Shown here piece after piece: positions 1 to 6,034 of a stretch of 6,034 nucleotides of DNA; position 1 is the stretch's first letter; each line of letters begins with the position of its first letter. Position numbers and translations under genes: made by a program. The notes under the pieces were generated by a model. The model was not told the origin of the DNA. It worked only from the letters and a program-made list of their open reading frames with translations, and did not search any database. The DNA is taken from the NCBI GenBank assembly GCA_903953145.1, contig CAJBIL010000502.1, positions 1 to 6,034 on the forward strand. Direction: 5' to 3'. This DNA is from an uncultured beta proteobacterium. GTDB lineage: Bacteria > Pseudomonadota > Gammaproteobacteria > Burkholderiales > Rhodocyclaceae.

Positions 1-51
1 AGTGCCGGCCATGATGCGGATGGCGCGATCAGTGGTGAATGGGGCGCTCAT
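1..51 (-). CDS. DUF2892/YgaP-type small membrane protein, N-terminus only (partial)
   Basis: Only the first 17 codons are in the window, translating as MSAPFTTDRAIRIMAGT, and the frame is still open at base 1. The pattern of a short polar head followed by D-R-x-I-R-I-x-x-G matches the start of DUF2892 (YgaP transmembrane-type) proteins, which are small inner-membrane proteins of roughly 60-70 residues with two membrane helices. The ATG overlaps the stop of the RND permease gene as ATGA, and an AAGGAG ribosome binding site lies 8 bases upstream inside the permease gene, so translational coupling is likely. Family members often stand beside or are fused to rhodanese domains, which suits the sulfide oxidoreductase upstream, but their biochemical role is poorly defined. 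The overlap and binding site are seen directly; the family assignment rests on very few residues and is an inference. Confidence 0.66.
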   Translation of the reverse strand, partial: MSAPFTTDRAIRIMAGT

Positions 52-3000
52 GATTGAAACTCCTTTTTGAATGCGGCGTAGTAAAGCACCGGAATAACCA
101 CCAGCGTGAGCAGGGTGGAAACGAGAATGCCAAAGATCAGGCTGATCGCCAGCCCGTTGAAAATCGGGTCATCCAGAATGAACAACGCGCCGAGCATGGC
201 GGCCAGCCCGGTCAGGGCAATCGGCTTGGCGCGCACGGCAGCTGACTGAATCACCGCTTCGGCGAAATCCATGCCGCTCTCAACCTGCTGCTTGATAAAG
301 TCGACCAGCAGGATCGAGTTACGCACGATGATGCCGGCCAGCGCGATCATGCCAATCATCGAGGTTGCCGTGTATTGCGAACCGAGCAGCGCGTGGCCGG
401 GCATCACGCCGATGATGGTGAGCGGGATCGGCGCCATGATGATCAGCGGTACAAGGTAACTCTTGAAGTGCGCGACGACCAGCAGGTAAATGAGGATCAG
501 GCCGACCGCGTAAGCAATGCCCATATCGCGGAAGGTAACGTAGGTTACCTGCCATTCACCGTCCCACTTGACGCTGTAGCCGGCATACTGGTCGACGGGT
601 TGCCGGATAAACCACTCACCCAGCGTACCGCCGGCTTTGTCGACACCATCGAGCGCCATCCCGGCAATCTTGCTGCGTGCAGCAAACATGCCGTAGAGCG
701 GCGAATCAAGCTTGCCGCTCATGTCGCCAACAACATAGACGACCGGCAAAAGATCCTTGTGATAAATCGTTTTTTCACGCGGTAACTCGCGTACTTCAAC
801 GAGTTCGGAAACCGGTACCAGGCGGCCCGCATTGTCGTTCATTCGTGAACGTACCTTGAGCTTGAGCAAGGCGTCGAGCGAACTTTGCTTGTCGGCGGGC
901 AGCGTTACCCGCACCGGCACCTCGAACTTTGACTCGGCGTTATGTACCGGCGTTACATCCTCGCCGGACAAGCCCATGCGTACCACCTCGACAATGTCGC
1001 TTTGCGCCACGCCGAGCAGCGCAGCCTTGCTTTGCAACACATGCAGCACGGTTTTCTTGGCGTCGGCCTGCACCATGTCGTCAATTGATACGAGATCCGG
1101 CGTGTTCTCAAAAACCTTGCGGATTTCCTTGGCCACGGCGATCTGGCCCTGATAATCCGGCCCGTAAACCTCGGCGACAATGGGCGAAAGCACCGGCGGC
1201 CCTGGCGGCACTTCGATCACCTTGGCGTTGCCGCCCCCCTTGCGGCCAATCGCCTCAACGGCAGCACGCACCGAAATGGCGATCTCATGGCTGGAGCGTG
1301 ATCGATGTTTCTTATCAACGAGATTGACCTGTAAATCGCCCCACTCCGGCGCAGCGCGCAGGTAATACTGGCGCACCAGCCCGTTGAAATTGATCGGGCT
1401 GGCGGTACCGGCATAGGCCTGGTAATTGGCAATCTCCGGCACCGTGGCAATCTCCGCGCCAATCTCGCGCAATACCCGCGCCGTGTCTTCCAGTGGCGTG
1501 CCGACCGGCATATCGAGGACGATCTGAAACTCGCTTTTGTTATCCAGCGGCAGCATTTTCAACACCACCAGCTTGACCACGGCAAGCGACACCGAGCCGA
1601 GGATGAGCAGGATGATGGCGAGCAACAGTTTGCGCCGCGCCGATTGCCCCTTCTGCACATCGAGAAATGGCGAGAGCAGGCGACGGAACAGGCGGTCAAG
1701 CCGGCTCGCTGGCTGAGCACCGTGCCCGCCAGCGGCAGTGTGCTTTACCTTGCCCAGCAGCCGTGCCGCCAGCCACGGCGTGACGATGAACGCCACCGCC
1801 AGCGAGATAAACATCCCCATCGACGAATTGATCGGGATCGGGCTCATATACGGCCCCATCAGCCCCGTCACAAAGGCCATCGGCAGCAACGCGGCAATCA
1901 CGGTAAACGTGGCCAGAATCGTTGGCCCGCCAACTTCATCGACCGCAGGCGGGATGATTTCGAGCAAGGGCTTGTCCGGGTACAGCGTTTGCCAGCGATG
2001 AATGTTCTCAACCACGACAATCGCGTCATCCACCAGAATACCGATGGAAAAAATCAGCGCGAACAGCGACACGCGATTCAGCGTAAAACCCCAGGCCAGC
2101 GAAGCGAACAGCGTTGCCGCCAGGGTTAGCGTCACAGCCACGCCAACAATCAGTGCCTCGCGCTTGCCAAGCGCAAAAAATACCAGGAGAACGACAAAGG
2201 CGGTGGCAAAGATCAGCTTGCCGATCAGCTTTTGCGCTTTGTCGGTCGCCGTTTCACCATAGTTACGCGTCACCGTGACTTCAACGCCCTCGGGAATCAC
2301 CGTGCCTTTGAGAGACTCAACCCGGGCAATCACGCCATTGGCCACATCGGCTGCATTGACGCCGGGCTTCTTGGAAACCTGCACGGTAACCGCGGGGAAC
2401 TCGCCGTCCTTGCTGCCGAACCAGACATATTTACCCGGCTGGTCCGGCCCGTCCTCAACTTTTGCGACATCGCCCATGAATACAGGCTTCGGGTCTTTGG
2501 CATCGCCCCGCACGGCGATCACCAGTTGCTTAACGTCAGCCGCCGATTCGAGGTAGGTACCGGTCTGCACCAGCACTTCACGATTGCCGGCAACCAGACT
2601 ACCGGACGACTGCAAGGCATTGCCCACCTTGAGCGCGGCGGAAAGGTCCTGCGGCGTGACGCCAAAGGCATTCATCCGCTCGCTGTCCATCTCGACGCGA
2701 ATCACATGATCAGGGCCACCGAGGGTCGATACATCGCGCGTCCCCTTGATGCGCTTGAATTCGATCTCGGCCGAACGGGCGACTTGCTGCAACTCGAAGG
2801 CCGAACGTTTCGGGTCAGCCGTCCAGAAAGTCAGTGAAACAATCGGTACGTCATCAATGCCTTTCGGCTTGATGACCGGCTCCAGCGCGCCAAGGTTGGG
2901 CGGTAGCCAGTCGCGGTTTGAATGCACCGTATCGTAAAGGCGCAGCACCGCATCGTTGTACTTGATGCCGACATCGAACTGCACCGTCACCACCGCCATG

Positions 3001-3269
3001 CCCGGCCGTGAAACCGAATAGACATGCTCGACCCCGGACATGCGCGATAACACCTGCTCAGCCGGTGTCGCGACCAGATTCTCGACATCCCTGGCCGACG
3101 CCCCGGGAAAGGGGATGAAAACGTCGGCCATCGTAACGTCGATCTGCGGCTCCTCCTCACGCGGCGTGACGAGGGTGGCGAAGATACCCAGCAATAGCGC
3201 GACGAGCGCCAGCAAGGGCGTCATCTGCGAGTTCTGGAAGTATTTGGCGATGCGCCCGGAAATGCCCAT
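48..3269 (-). CDS. RND-family efflux transporter permease (AcrB/CusA superfamily)
   Basis: Inner-membrane proton-driven export pump of the resistance-nodulation-division superfamily, 1073 residues, a full length for the family. Visible architecture: TM1 about residues 16-35, a large periplasmic loop to about 345, TM2-TM6 about 346-505, a cytoplasmic linker 506-547, TM7 about 548-570, a second periplasmic loop to about 910, then TM8-TM12 to about 1066. TM4 carries the proton-relay pair D414-D415 in GILVDDAIVVVENIHR. TM10 has the motif GIIVRNSILLVDF, with R983 where AcrB has K940, and T1020 falls where AcrB has the TM11 threonine. The start is supported by the usual N-terminus (MGISGRIAKYFQNSQ). 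It lies 7 bases after the oxidoreductase stop, with only a weak GGGGA-type binding site inside that gene, so coupled translation is likely. Its adaptor is the product of 4680-5720. Substrate is unknown: neither drug-type nor metal-type specificity can be assigned by eye. No frameshift is seen. Confidence 0.95.
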   Translation of the reverse strand: MGISGRIAKYFQNSQMTPLLALVALLLGIFATLVTPREEEPQIDVTMADVFIPFPGASARDVENLVATPAEQVLSRMSGVEHVYSVSRPGMAVVTVQFDVGIKYNDAVLRLYDTVHSNRDWLPPNLGALEPVIKPKGIDDVPIVSLTFWTADPKRSAFELQQVARSAEIEFKRIKGTRDVSTLGGPDHVIRVEMDSERMNAFGVTPQDLSAALKVGNALQSSGSLVAGNREVLVQTGTYLESAADVKQLVIAVRGDAKDPKPVFMGDVAKVEDGPDQPGKYVWFGSKDGEFPAVTVQVSKKPGVNAADVANGVIARVESLKGTVIPEGVEVTVTRNYGETATDKAQKLIGKLIFATAFVVLLVFFALGKREALIVGVAVTLTLAATLFASLAWGFTLNRVSLFALIFSIGILVDDAIVVVENIHRWQTLYPDKPLLEIIPPAVDEVGGPTILATFTVIAALLPMAFVTGLMGPYMSPIPINSSMGMFISLAVAFIVTPWLAARLLGKVKHTAAGGHGAQPASRLDRLFRRLLSPFLDVQKGQSARRKLLLAIILLILGSVSLAVVKLVVLKMLPLDNKSEFQIVLDMPVGTPLEDTARVLREIGAEIATVPEIANYQAYAGTASPINFNGLVRQYYLRAAPEWGDLQVNLVDKKHRSRSSHEIAISVRAAVEAIGRKGGGNAKVIEVPPGPPVLSPIVAEVYGPDYQGQIAVAKEIRKVFENTPDLVSIDDMVQADAKKTVLHVLQSKAALLGVAQSDIVEVVRMGLSGEDVTPVHNAESKFEVPVRVTLPADKQSSLDALLKLKVRSRMNDNAGRLVPVSELVEVRELPREKTIYHKDLLPVVYVVGDMSGKLDSPLYGMFAARSKIAGMALDGVDKAGGTLGEWFIRQPVDQYAGYSVKWDGEWQVTYVTFRDMGIAYAVGLILIYLLVVAHFKSYLVPLIIMAPIPLTIIGVMPGHALLGSQYTATSMIGMIALAGIIVRNSILLVDFIKQQVESGMDFAEAVIQSAAVRAKPIALTGLAAMLGALFILDDPIFNGLAISLIFGILVSTLLTLVVIPVLYYAAFKKEFQS
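60..65 (-). promoter_or_regulatory. Ribosome binding site of the DUF2892-type gene
   Basis: AAGGAG on the minus strand, 8 bases before the ATG at 51 and inside the last codons of the RND permease gene. It supports the ATGA-overlap start as a genuine translation start although the gene is cut off by the window edge. Confidence 0.7.
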
Positions 3270-3276
3270 TGCTTGC

Positions 3277-4551
3277 TTACTTCCCCTTGAGTTTCATGAT
3301 GCCGAGCGCTTCCATGACGACCTTCTCGTAAACCGTTTCAGTCGTTCCCTTGCGCATCTTGTGCATGAAATATTTTTCAAAGCCAACCTTGGCCAGATGC
3401 ACCCACTTGCCGTGCGAAAACCAGTTCACGTTGCGCGGCGGAATCTGTGGCAGGGCCACAAATGCAGCGCCCGTATCACCAAAATCTGCCAGACAAACGG
3501 CGTTCCAAGTGGCCTTGCGATCCGGCTGGCGACCGTCAAGCACGGCGCGGATGTTGTGCGCAGTCGCGGTCACCATCGACTCAATCATGTAGCCTGTTTT
3601 CGGCGTTCCGGTCGGTACCGGCGTGACTTCAACCGGTGGAATCGCAACGCACACACCGACGGAGAAGATATTCTGAAACTTCGGATTCCGCTGATAGGGA
3701 TCAATCAGGATAAAGCCGCGCGGATTGGTCAGCCCCTCGATGCCGAACACCGCGTCAACGCCCTTGAAGGCCGGCAGCATCATCGAATACTTGAATGGCA
3801 ACTCGTGATCCTTCTTCGGCTTGCCTTCGTCGTCGTGTTCGGTCACAAACATCTTGCCCGCCTCAATTTTTGTGACTTTGGCGTTGCAAATCCACTTGAT
3901 GTGCTTATCGCGGAAAACCGACTCCATCAAGCCCTTGGAGTCGCCCACACCCCCCAGCCCGAGGTGGCCGATATACGGCTCAGAAGTCACAAAAGTCATC
4001 GGCACCTGATCGCGCAGCTTGCGCCGGCGCAGATCCGTTTCCATGATCATCGTGTATTCATAAGCCGGGCCAAAGCACGAAGCACCCTGCACAGCGCCAG
4101 CCACAATCGGCCCCGGATCAGCCACAAACCGGGCCCACGCCCCCTGCGCATCCACCGCATGATCGACATGGCAAATCGACTGCGTATGCCCCTGCGGGCC
4201 AAGCCCCTCTACCTCATCAAACGCCAGCTTGGGGCCGGTCGCAATAATCAGATAATCATAATCAAGGCTGCGACCGTCGGCCAGCTCCAGACGGTTTTCC
4301 GCCGGATGCACACGCTTGACGCCGGCCGAATCAAAATCAATCTTGTGCTTGGCCAGCAACGGCGCAATCTCCAGCTCGATTTCCTCGCGCTTGCGCCAAT
4401 CCACGGCAACCCAGGGATTCGATGGCACAAAATGAAACGTTTTGGTGTTTGCCACCACCGTGACCCGATCTTCCGGCCGGGCGATTTCGCGCATCTCAAA
4501 AGCCATGGGCATGCCGCCCAGACCGGCGCCAATAATTACGATGTGAGCCAT
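3277..4551 (-). CDS. sqr: Sulfide:quinone oxidoreductase (FAD-dependent)
   Basis: Peripheral membrane flavoprotein that oxidises sulfide to sulfane sulfur or polysulfide and passes electrons to the quinone pool; 424 residues, typical length. The N-terminal dinucleotide fold is VIIGAGLGGMP (residues 5-15), and a second FAD-contact segment is IIATGP (102-107). All three redox-active cysteines are present: C127 (SICHVDHA), C159 (GASCFGPAYEY) and C353 (WNAVCLADFGD). These positions agree with those I recall for Rhodobacter capsulatus and, with an offset of 1-3, for Acidithiobacillus ferrooxidans. H131 and H196 (EPYIGHLG) match histidines studied in the latter. The PPVEVTPVPTGTPKTGYMIE segment (305-324) is characteristic. 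The C-terminal tail (about 378-424) is amphipathic and basic, suiting membrane attachment. The spacing of the cysteines separates it from flavocytochrome c sulfide dehydrogenase. I assign it to the three-cysteine, type I-like group with moderate certainty. It lies between the adaptor and permease genes of an RND pump, with a strong ribosome binding site. Confidence 0.95.
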   Translation of the reverse strand: MAHIVIIGAGLGGMPMAFEMREIARPEDRVTVVANTKTFHFVPSNPWVAVDWRKREEIELEIAPLLAKHKIDFDSAGVKRVHPAENRLELADGRSLDYDYLIIATGPKLAFDEVEGLGPQGHTQSICHVDHAVDAQGAWARFVADPGPIVAGAVQGASCFGPAYEYTMIMETDLRRRKLRDQVPMTFVTSEPYIGHLGLGGVGDSKGLMESVFRDKHIKWICNAKVTKIEAGKMFVTEHDDEGKPKKDHELPFKYSMMLPAFKGVDAVFGIEGLTNPRGFILIDPYQRNPKFQNIFSVGVCVAIPPVEVTPVPTGTPKTGYMIESMVTATAHNIRAVLDGRQPDRKATWNAVCLADFGDTGAAFVALPQIPPRNVNWFSHGKWVHLAKVGFEKYFMHKMRKGTTETVYEKVVMEALGIMKLKGK

Positions 4552-4556
4552 TTGAT

Positions 4557-4563
4557 CCTCCTC
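4557..4563 (-). promoter_or_regulatory. Strong ribosome binding site of sqr
   Basis: GAGGAGG on the minus strand with 5 bases to the ATG at 4551. This is the strongest Shine-Dalgarno sequence in the window. It fixes the start of the oxidoreductase and suggests it is translated more efficiently than its neighbours, whose starts have weak or no such sequence. Confidence 0.85.
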
Positions 4564-4644
4564 GGTGATTTGGCCCGCGTCGCGAGATGCGGGGTTGATA
4601 GCTTGCAGCTTGGGCTGCTTTTTATTGGGGGTAAAACCTGGCTG

Positions 4645-4669
4645 ACCACAACGGGCTGCGCGTTGTGGT
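4645..4669 (-). other. Intercistronic hairpin between adaptor gene and sqr
   Basis: A perfect inverted repeat: ACCACAACG, a 7-base loop, then CGTTGTGGT, giving a 9-bp stem. It begins 10 bases after the adaptor stop codon. No T-run follows directly on the minus strand (a short GGTTTTACC lies about 8 bases farther), so it is not a canonical intrinsic terminator. In the RNA it could be a weak attenuator, a processing site, or a 3' stabiliser for the adaptor message that sets expression relative to sqr. The repeat is seen; the role is inferred. Confidence 0.45.
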
Positions 4670-4679
4670 TAAGCGCATT

Positions 4680-5720
4680 TCATTTCGCGCGCTCAGGCAC
4701 CGACTTCAGCGCAATACCTGCCTTGATCGGATCAAGCACCACCTGCTCACCCGCATTGAGGCCGGCAAGGACTTCGATTTCGTTGCCGAGTGCTTCGCCC
4801 AAACGCAACTGACGCAAAGAAAGCGCGCCTTGCGCGTTCTGCACATAGACGGCAGCGACCTCACCACGACGCAGCACTGCGGCTTGTGGCACCGTCATTT
4901 TGACGGCGCGGCCAATCACGAAATGTACCCGGGCAAACATGCCGGGAATGACGTCGACAGTCTCTGCGGGGAGCGTCACGCGCACCTGCGAAACGTGAGT
5001 GGCGGCATCGGCCGTCGGCAGCAGGATCACCGCGCGGGCATCAACCCACTTGCCCAGCTCGGGAAACTCGACCCTGGCCTGCTTTACCGCGCGCATCTGC
5101 GGCAATTTGTATTGCGGAATACTCGCCGTAACGCGCAGGCCGTCCGGGTCATAAATGGTCAGCAGCGACTTGCCGGGTGCAGCCATTTCACCCAGCTCGA
5201 TCAAGCGCTGCGCGACGATGCCGGAAATCGGTGCCGTAACCGTTGCATGCGCCACACCAACACCGGCTTGCGCGCTGGTCGCTTGCGCTGCTTCAAAATC
5301 GGCACGCGCCTTGTCGAGCGCGGCGGCACTGATGAAATTCTGCTGGCGCAGATTCTTCAGGCGCTCGTAATTGGCTTTGGCATTGATACTCTGCGCCGAG
5401 GCACCGGCGGCCCCTTCAACGGCTTCGCGCGCGTCAATCCTCATCAGCAGGTCGCCTTTTTTAACGGCCTGCCCGGCGTCGACGCGCATCTCAGTGACCC
5501 GACCGGAAACCTGCGCGGCCAGCGTCGCCTGCTTGACCGCTTCGACCACCGCTTCAGCGGGTAACGTCAAATCAACCGGATGCGGCTGCACGATGATGGT
5601 CGGCAAACTTTGCGCCTGCACCAAAGGCGAGGCAGCAAGCAACATGCCGACGGAAAACAGCGGCAGCCATCGTGCAATGAGCGAGACCGGCGGCTTGAGG
5701 ATGGGTATATTTCTGTTCAT
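4680..5720 (-). CDS. RND efflux periplasmic adaptor subunit (membrane fusion protein, HlyD-like)
   Basis: Adaptor linking an inner-membrane RND permease to an outer-membrane channel; 346 residues from the chosen start. Residues 1-36 form a signal peptide: basic start (MNRN, K9, R17), hydrophobic core WLPLFSVGMLLAASP, likely cleavage after LVQA. The barrel-sandwich (lipoyl-like) halves are about 58-96 (QVSGRVTEMRVDAGQAVKKG) and 159-191 (VTAPISGIVAQRLIELGE), flanking a short alpha-helical hairpin rich in Ala, Gln and charged residues (about 97-157). A beta-barrel follows (about 195-270) and a membrane-proximal domain to the end. The frame stays open upstream to an ATG at 5861, but that would overlap the transporter gene and bury the signal peptide. 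ATG 5732 (350 residues) is an alternative. Neither 5720 nor 5732 has a Shine-Dalgarno sequence. Its partner permease is two genes downstream with sqr between them. No metal-binding extension is apparent. Confidence 0.9.
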   Translation of the reverse strand: MNRNIPILKPPVSLIARWLPLFSVGMLLAASPLVQAQSLPTIIVQPHPVDLTLPAEAVVEAVKQATLAAQVSGRVTEMRVDAGQAVKKGDLLMRIDAREAVEGAAGASAQSINAKANYERLKNLRQQNFISAAALDKARADFEAAQATSAQAGVGVAHATVTAPISGIVAQRLIELGEMAAPGKSLLTIYDPDGLRVTASIPQYKLPQMRAVKQARVEFPELGKWVDARAVILLPTADAATHVSQVRVTLPAETVDVIPGMFARVHFVIGRAVKMTVPQAAVLRRGEVAAVYVQNAQGALSLRQLRLGEALGNEIEVLAGLNAGEQVVLDPIKAGIALKSVPERAK

Positions 5721-5721
5721 G

Positions 5722-5750
5722 AATATAAGCATATACTGATGTTTAATCAA
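5722..5750 (-). promoter_or_regulatory. Weak sigma70-like promoter candidate before the adaptor gene
   Basis: On the minus strand, TTGATT (5745-5750, 4 of 6 consensus) and TATATT (5722-5727, 5 of 6) are separated by exactly 17 bases. Against it, transcription would start about 6-8 bases later, at or just inside the adaptor start codon at 5720. An overlapping pair, TTGTTT (5751-5756) and TATGCT (5728-5733), also with 17 bases, would instead start at about the ATG itself and give a leaderless message, which fits the missing ribosome binding site. Chance matches are common in AT-rich DNA. Confidence 0.25.
5724..5735. promoter_or_regulatory. AT-rich near-palindrome, candidate operator at the adaptor start
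   Basis: TATAAGCATATA is a 12-base palindrome matching at 10 of 12 positions (TATA-x-GC-x-TATA), 3 bases upstream of the adaptor start codon. It stands out against GC-rich surroundings. Winged-helix regulators such as ArsR/SmtB-type proteins, some of which sense sulfide or metals, bind AT-rich inverted repeats of this general kind, and a repressor here would block the adaptor promoter or start. No regulator gene is in the window. The repeat is seen; regulator and function are inferred. Confidence 0.27.
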
Positions 5751-5784
5751 AAACAAGGCCGGCAGAAGGGCGAAATTAGTTAGG

Positions 5785-6034
5785 TCAAACGGGGGCTTTC
5801 CAGATATTCCGACAGCCGGTTTCCCGAATCCACCAAGAGGACAACGCACCGAGACTTGCAAAGCCAGCCATCAGCAACAGCCCGACGTGAAAGTCTTCGG
5901 GCGTGTAAAGGCGTGCGCCAGTTTGCGTCAGCCCTCCCTGCCAGTGCCAATCAATCACCCGGCCAACCAGCGGCTGTAACAGGGCGCCGGCAAGAAAGCC
6001 CCCCATGTTCGTCACGCTGGTCGACATCCCCGAC
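5785..6034 (-). CDS. Major facilitator superfamily transporter, C-terminal end (partial)
   Basis: The last 82 codons of a larger gene; the frame is open to the window edge, where it begins SGMSTSVTNMGG. The segment GMSTSVTNMGGFLAGALLQPLVGRVID (written here in pieces: GMSTSVTNMGG, then FLAGALLQPLVGRVID) resembles TM10-TM11 of MFS carriers, with small residues and a G-x-x-x-D end at the loop. After a polar loop (WHWQGGLTQTGARLYTPEDF), GLLLMAGFASLGALSSWWIRE forms the last membrane helix, followed by a short cytoplasmic tail. An in-frame ATG at 6027 is not taken as the start, because a free-standing piece with two or three helices would be unusual. The substrate cannot be told. It ends 64 bases before the adaptor start on the same strand, so it may belong to the same transcript, though the AT-rich spacer could separate the units. 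Confidence 0.8.
   Translation of the reverse strand, partial: SGMSTSVTNMGGFLAGALLQPLVGRVIDWHWQGGLTQTGARLYTPEDFHVGLLLMAGFASLGALSSWWIRETGCRNIWKAPV

Larger units (their letters stand above)
4552..4679 (-). other. 128-base spacer between adaptor gene and sqr
   Basis: This is the largest gap between genes in the window. In transcription order it holds the 9-bp hairpin just after the adaptor stop, an A-rich stretch (CAATAAAAAG), two short 5-bp inverted repeats (GCAGC-CCAA-GCTGC at 4605-4618 and CCCGC/GCGGG at 4574-4593), and the sqr ribosome binding site. I see no convincing -35/-10 promoter pair and no small ORF with its own binding site, so sqr is most simply read by transcription from upstream, although a weak internal promoter cannot be ruled out. 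Confidence 0.5.

Noticed and set aside
4574..4593. CCCGC/GCGGG inverted repeat before the sqr ribosome binding site, as a possible riboswitch or attenuator
   Set aside because: A 5-bp GC stem with a 10-base loop is common by chance in GC-rich DNA, and no known riboswitch pattern is recognisable.
4605..4626. Plus-strand terminator-like element: GCAGC-TTGG-GCTGC followed by TTTTTATT
   Set aside because: The stem is only 5 bp and no plus-strand gene leads into it, so a chance inverted repeat is more likely; on the minus strand it has no T-run.
3040..4812. A 590-codon open frame on the plus strand, antisense to sqr and the start of the permease gene
   Set aside because: It lies opposite two genes with clear family matches. 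Its translation is rich in Arg and His, low in complexity, and has no recognisable domain, as expected for a shadow frame in GC-rich coding DNA.
4665..5564. A 299-codon open frame on the plus strand, antisense to the adaptor gene
   Set aside because: The translation is Arg/Gln/His-rich with no domain pattern and no ribosome binding site was seen; the minus-strand adaptor explains the region.
5721..5861. N-terminal extension of the adaptor from an ATG at 5861
   Set aside because: It would overlap the end of the MFS gene by 77 bases and place 47 residues before a good signal peptide; a start at 5720 (or 5732) fits the family better.
1..6034. CRISPR arrays, tRNA or rRNA genes, insertion sequences and long direct repeats
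   Set aside because: No regularly spaced repeats, tRNA-like cloverleaf, rRNA sequence, transposase or terminal inverted repeats were seen; nearly all bases are taken up by the five minus-strand genes.

Overview
All genes in this window lie on the minus strand, so the window is read from its high-coordinate end to its low-coordinate end. The DNA is moderately GC-rich. The proteins look proteobacterial, and the sulfide:quinone oxidoreductase closely resembles enzymes of purple bacteria and acidithiobacilli. I infer a sulfide-oxidising or sulfide-tolerant proteobacterium, possibly a betaproteobacterium; the genus cannot be fixed from this sequence.

Layout in transcription order: (1) 6034-5785, the C-terminal end of a major facilitator superfamily transporter, cut by the window edge. 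(2) 5784-5721, a 64-base AT-rich spacer with a near-palindrome and a weak promoter candidate next to the following start. (3) 5720-4680, a periplasmic adaptor (membrane fusion protein) of an RND pump, 346 residues with a signal peptide. (4) 4679-4552, a 128-base spacer with a perfect 9-bp hairpin and a strong ribosome binding site. (5) 4551-3277, a 424-residue flavin sulfide:quinone oxidoreductase with all three expected cysteines. (6) 3269-48, a complete 1073-residue RND permease starting 7 bases after the oxidoreductase stop. (7) 51-1, the first 17 codons of a small protein that looks like a DUF2892/YgaP-type membrane protein, overlapping the permease stop as ATGA.

The tight packing from the oxidoreductase onward implies one transcript, probably begun at or before the adaptor gene. 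The adaptor and the permease should form an inner-membrane/periplasm export assembly. The oxidoreductase sits between them and would oxidise sulfide to sulfane sulfur or polysulfide while reducing membrane quinone. The DUF2892-type protein fits the same theme, since that family often occurs with rhodanese and sulfur genes. The most interesting reading is a sulfide-response operon in which sulfide oxidation is linked to an efflux pump, perhaps for reactive sulfur products or a co-occurring toxicant. The substrate cannot be read from the sequence. No outer-membrane channel and no regulator gene is visible in the window.
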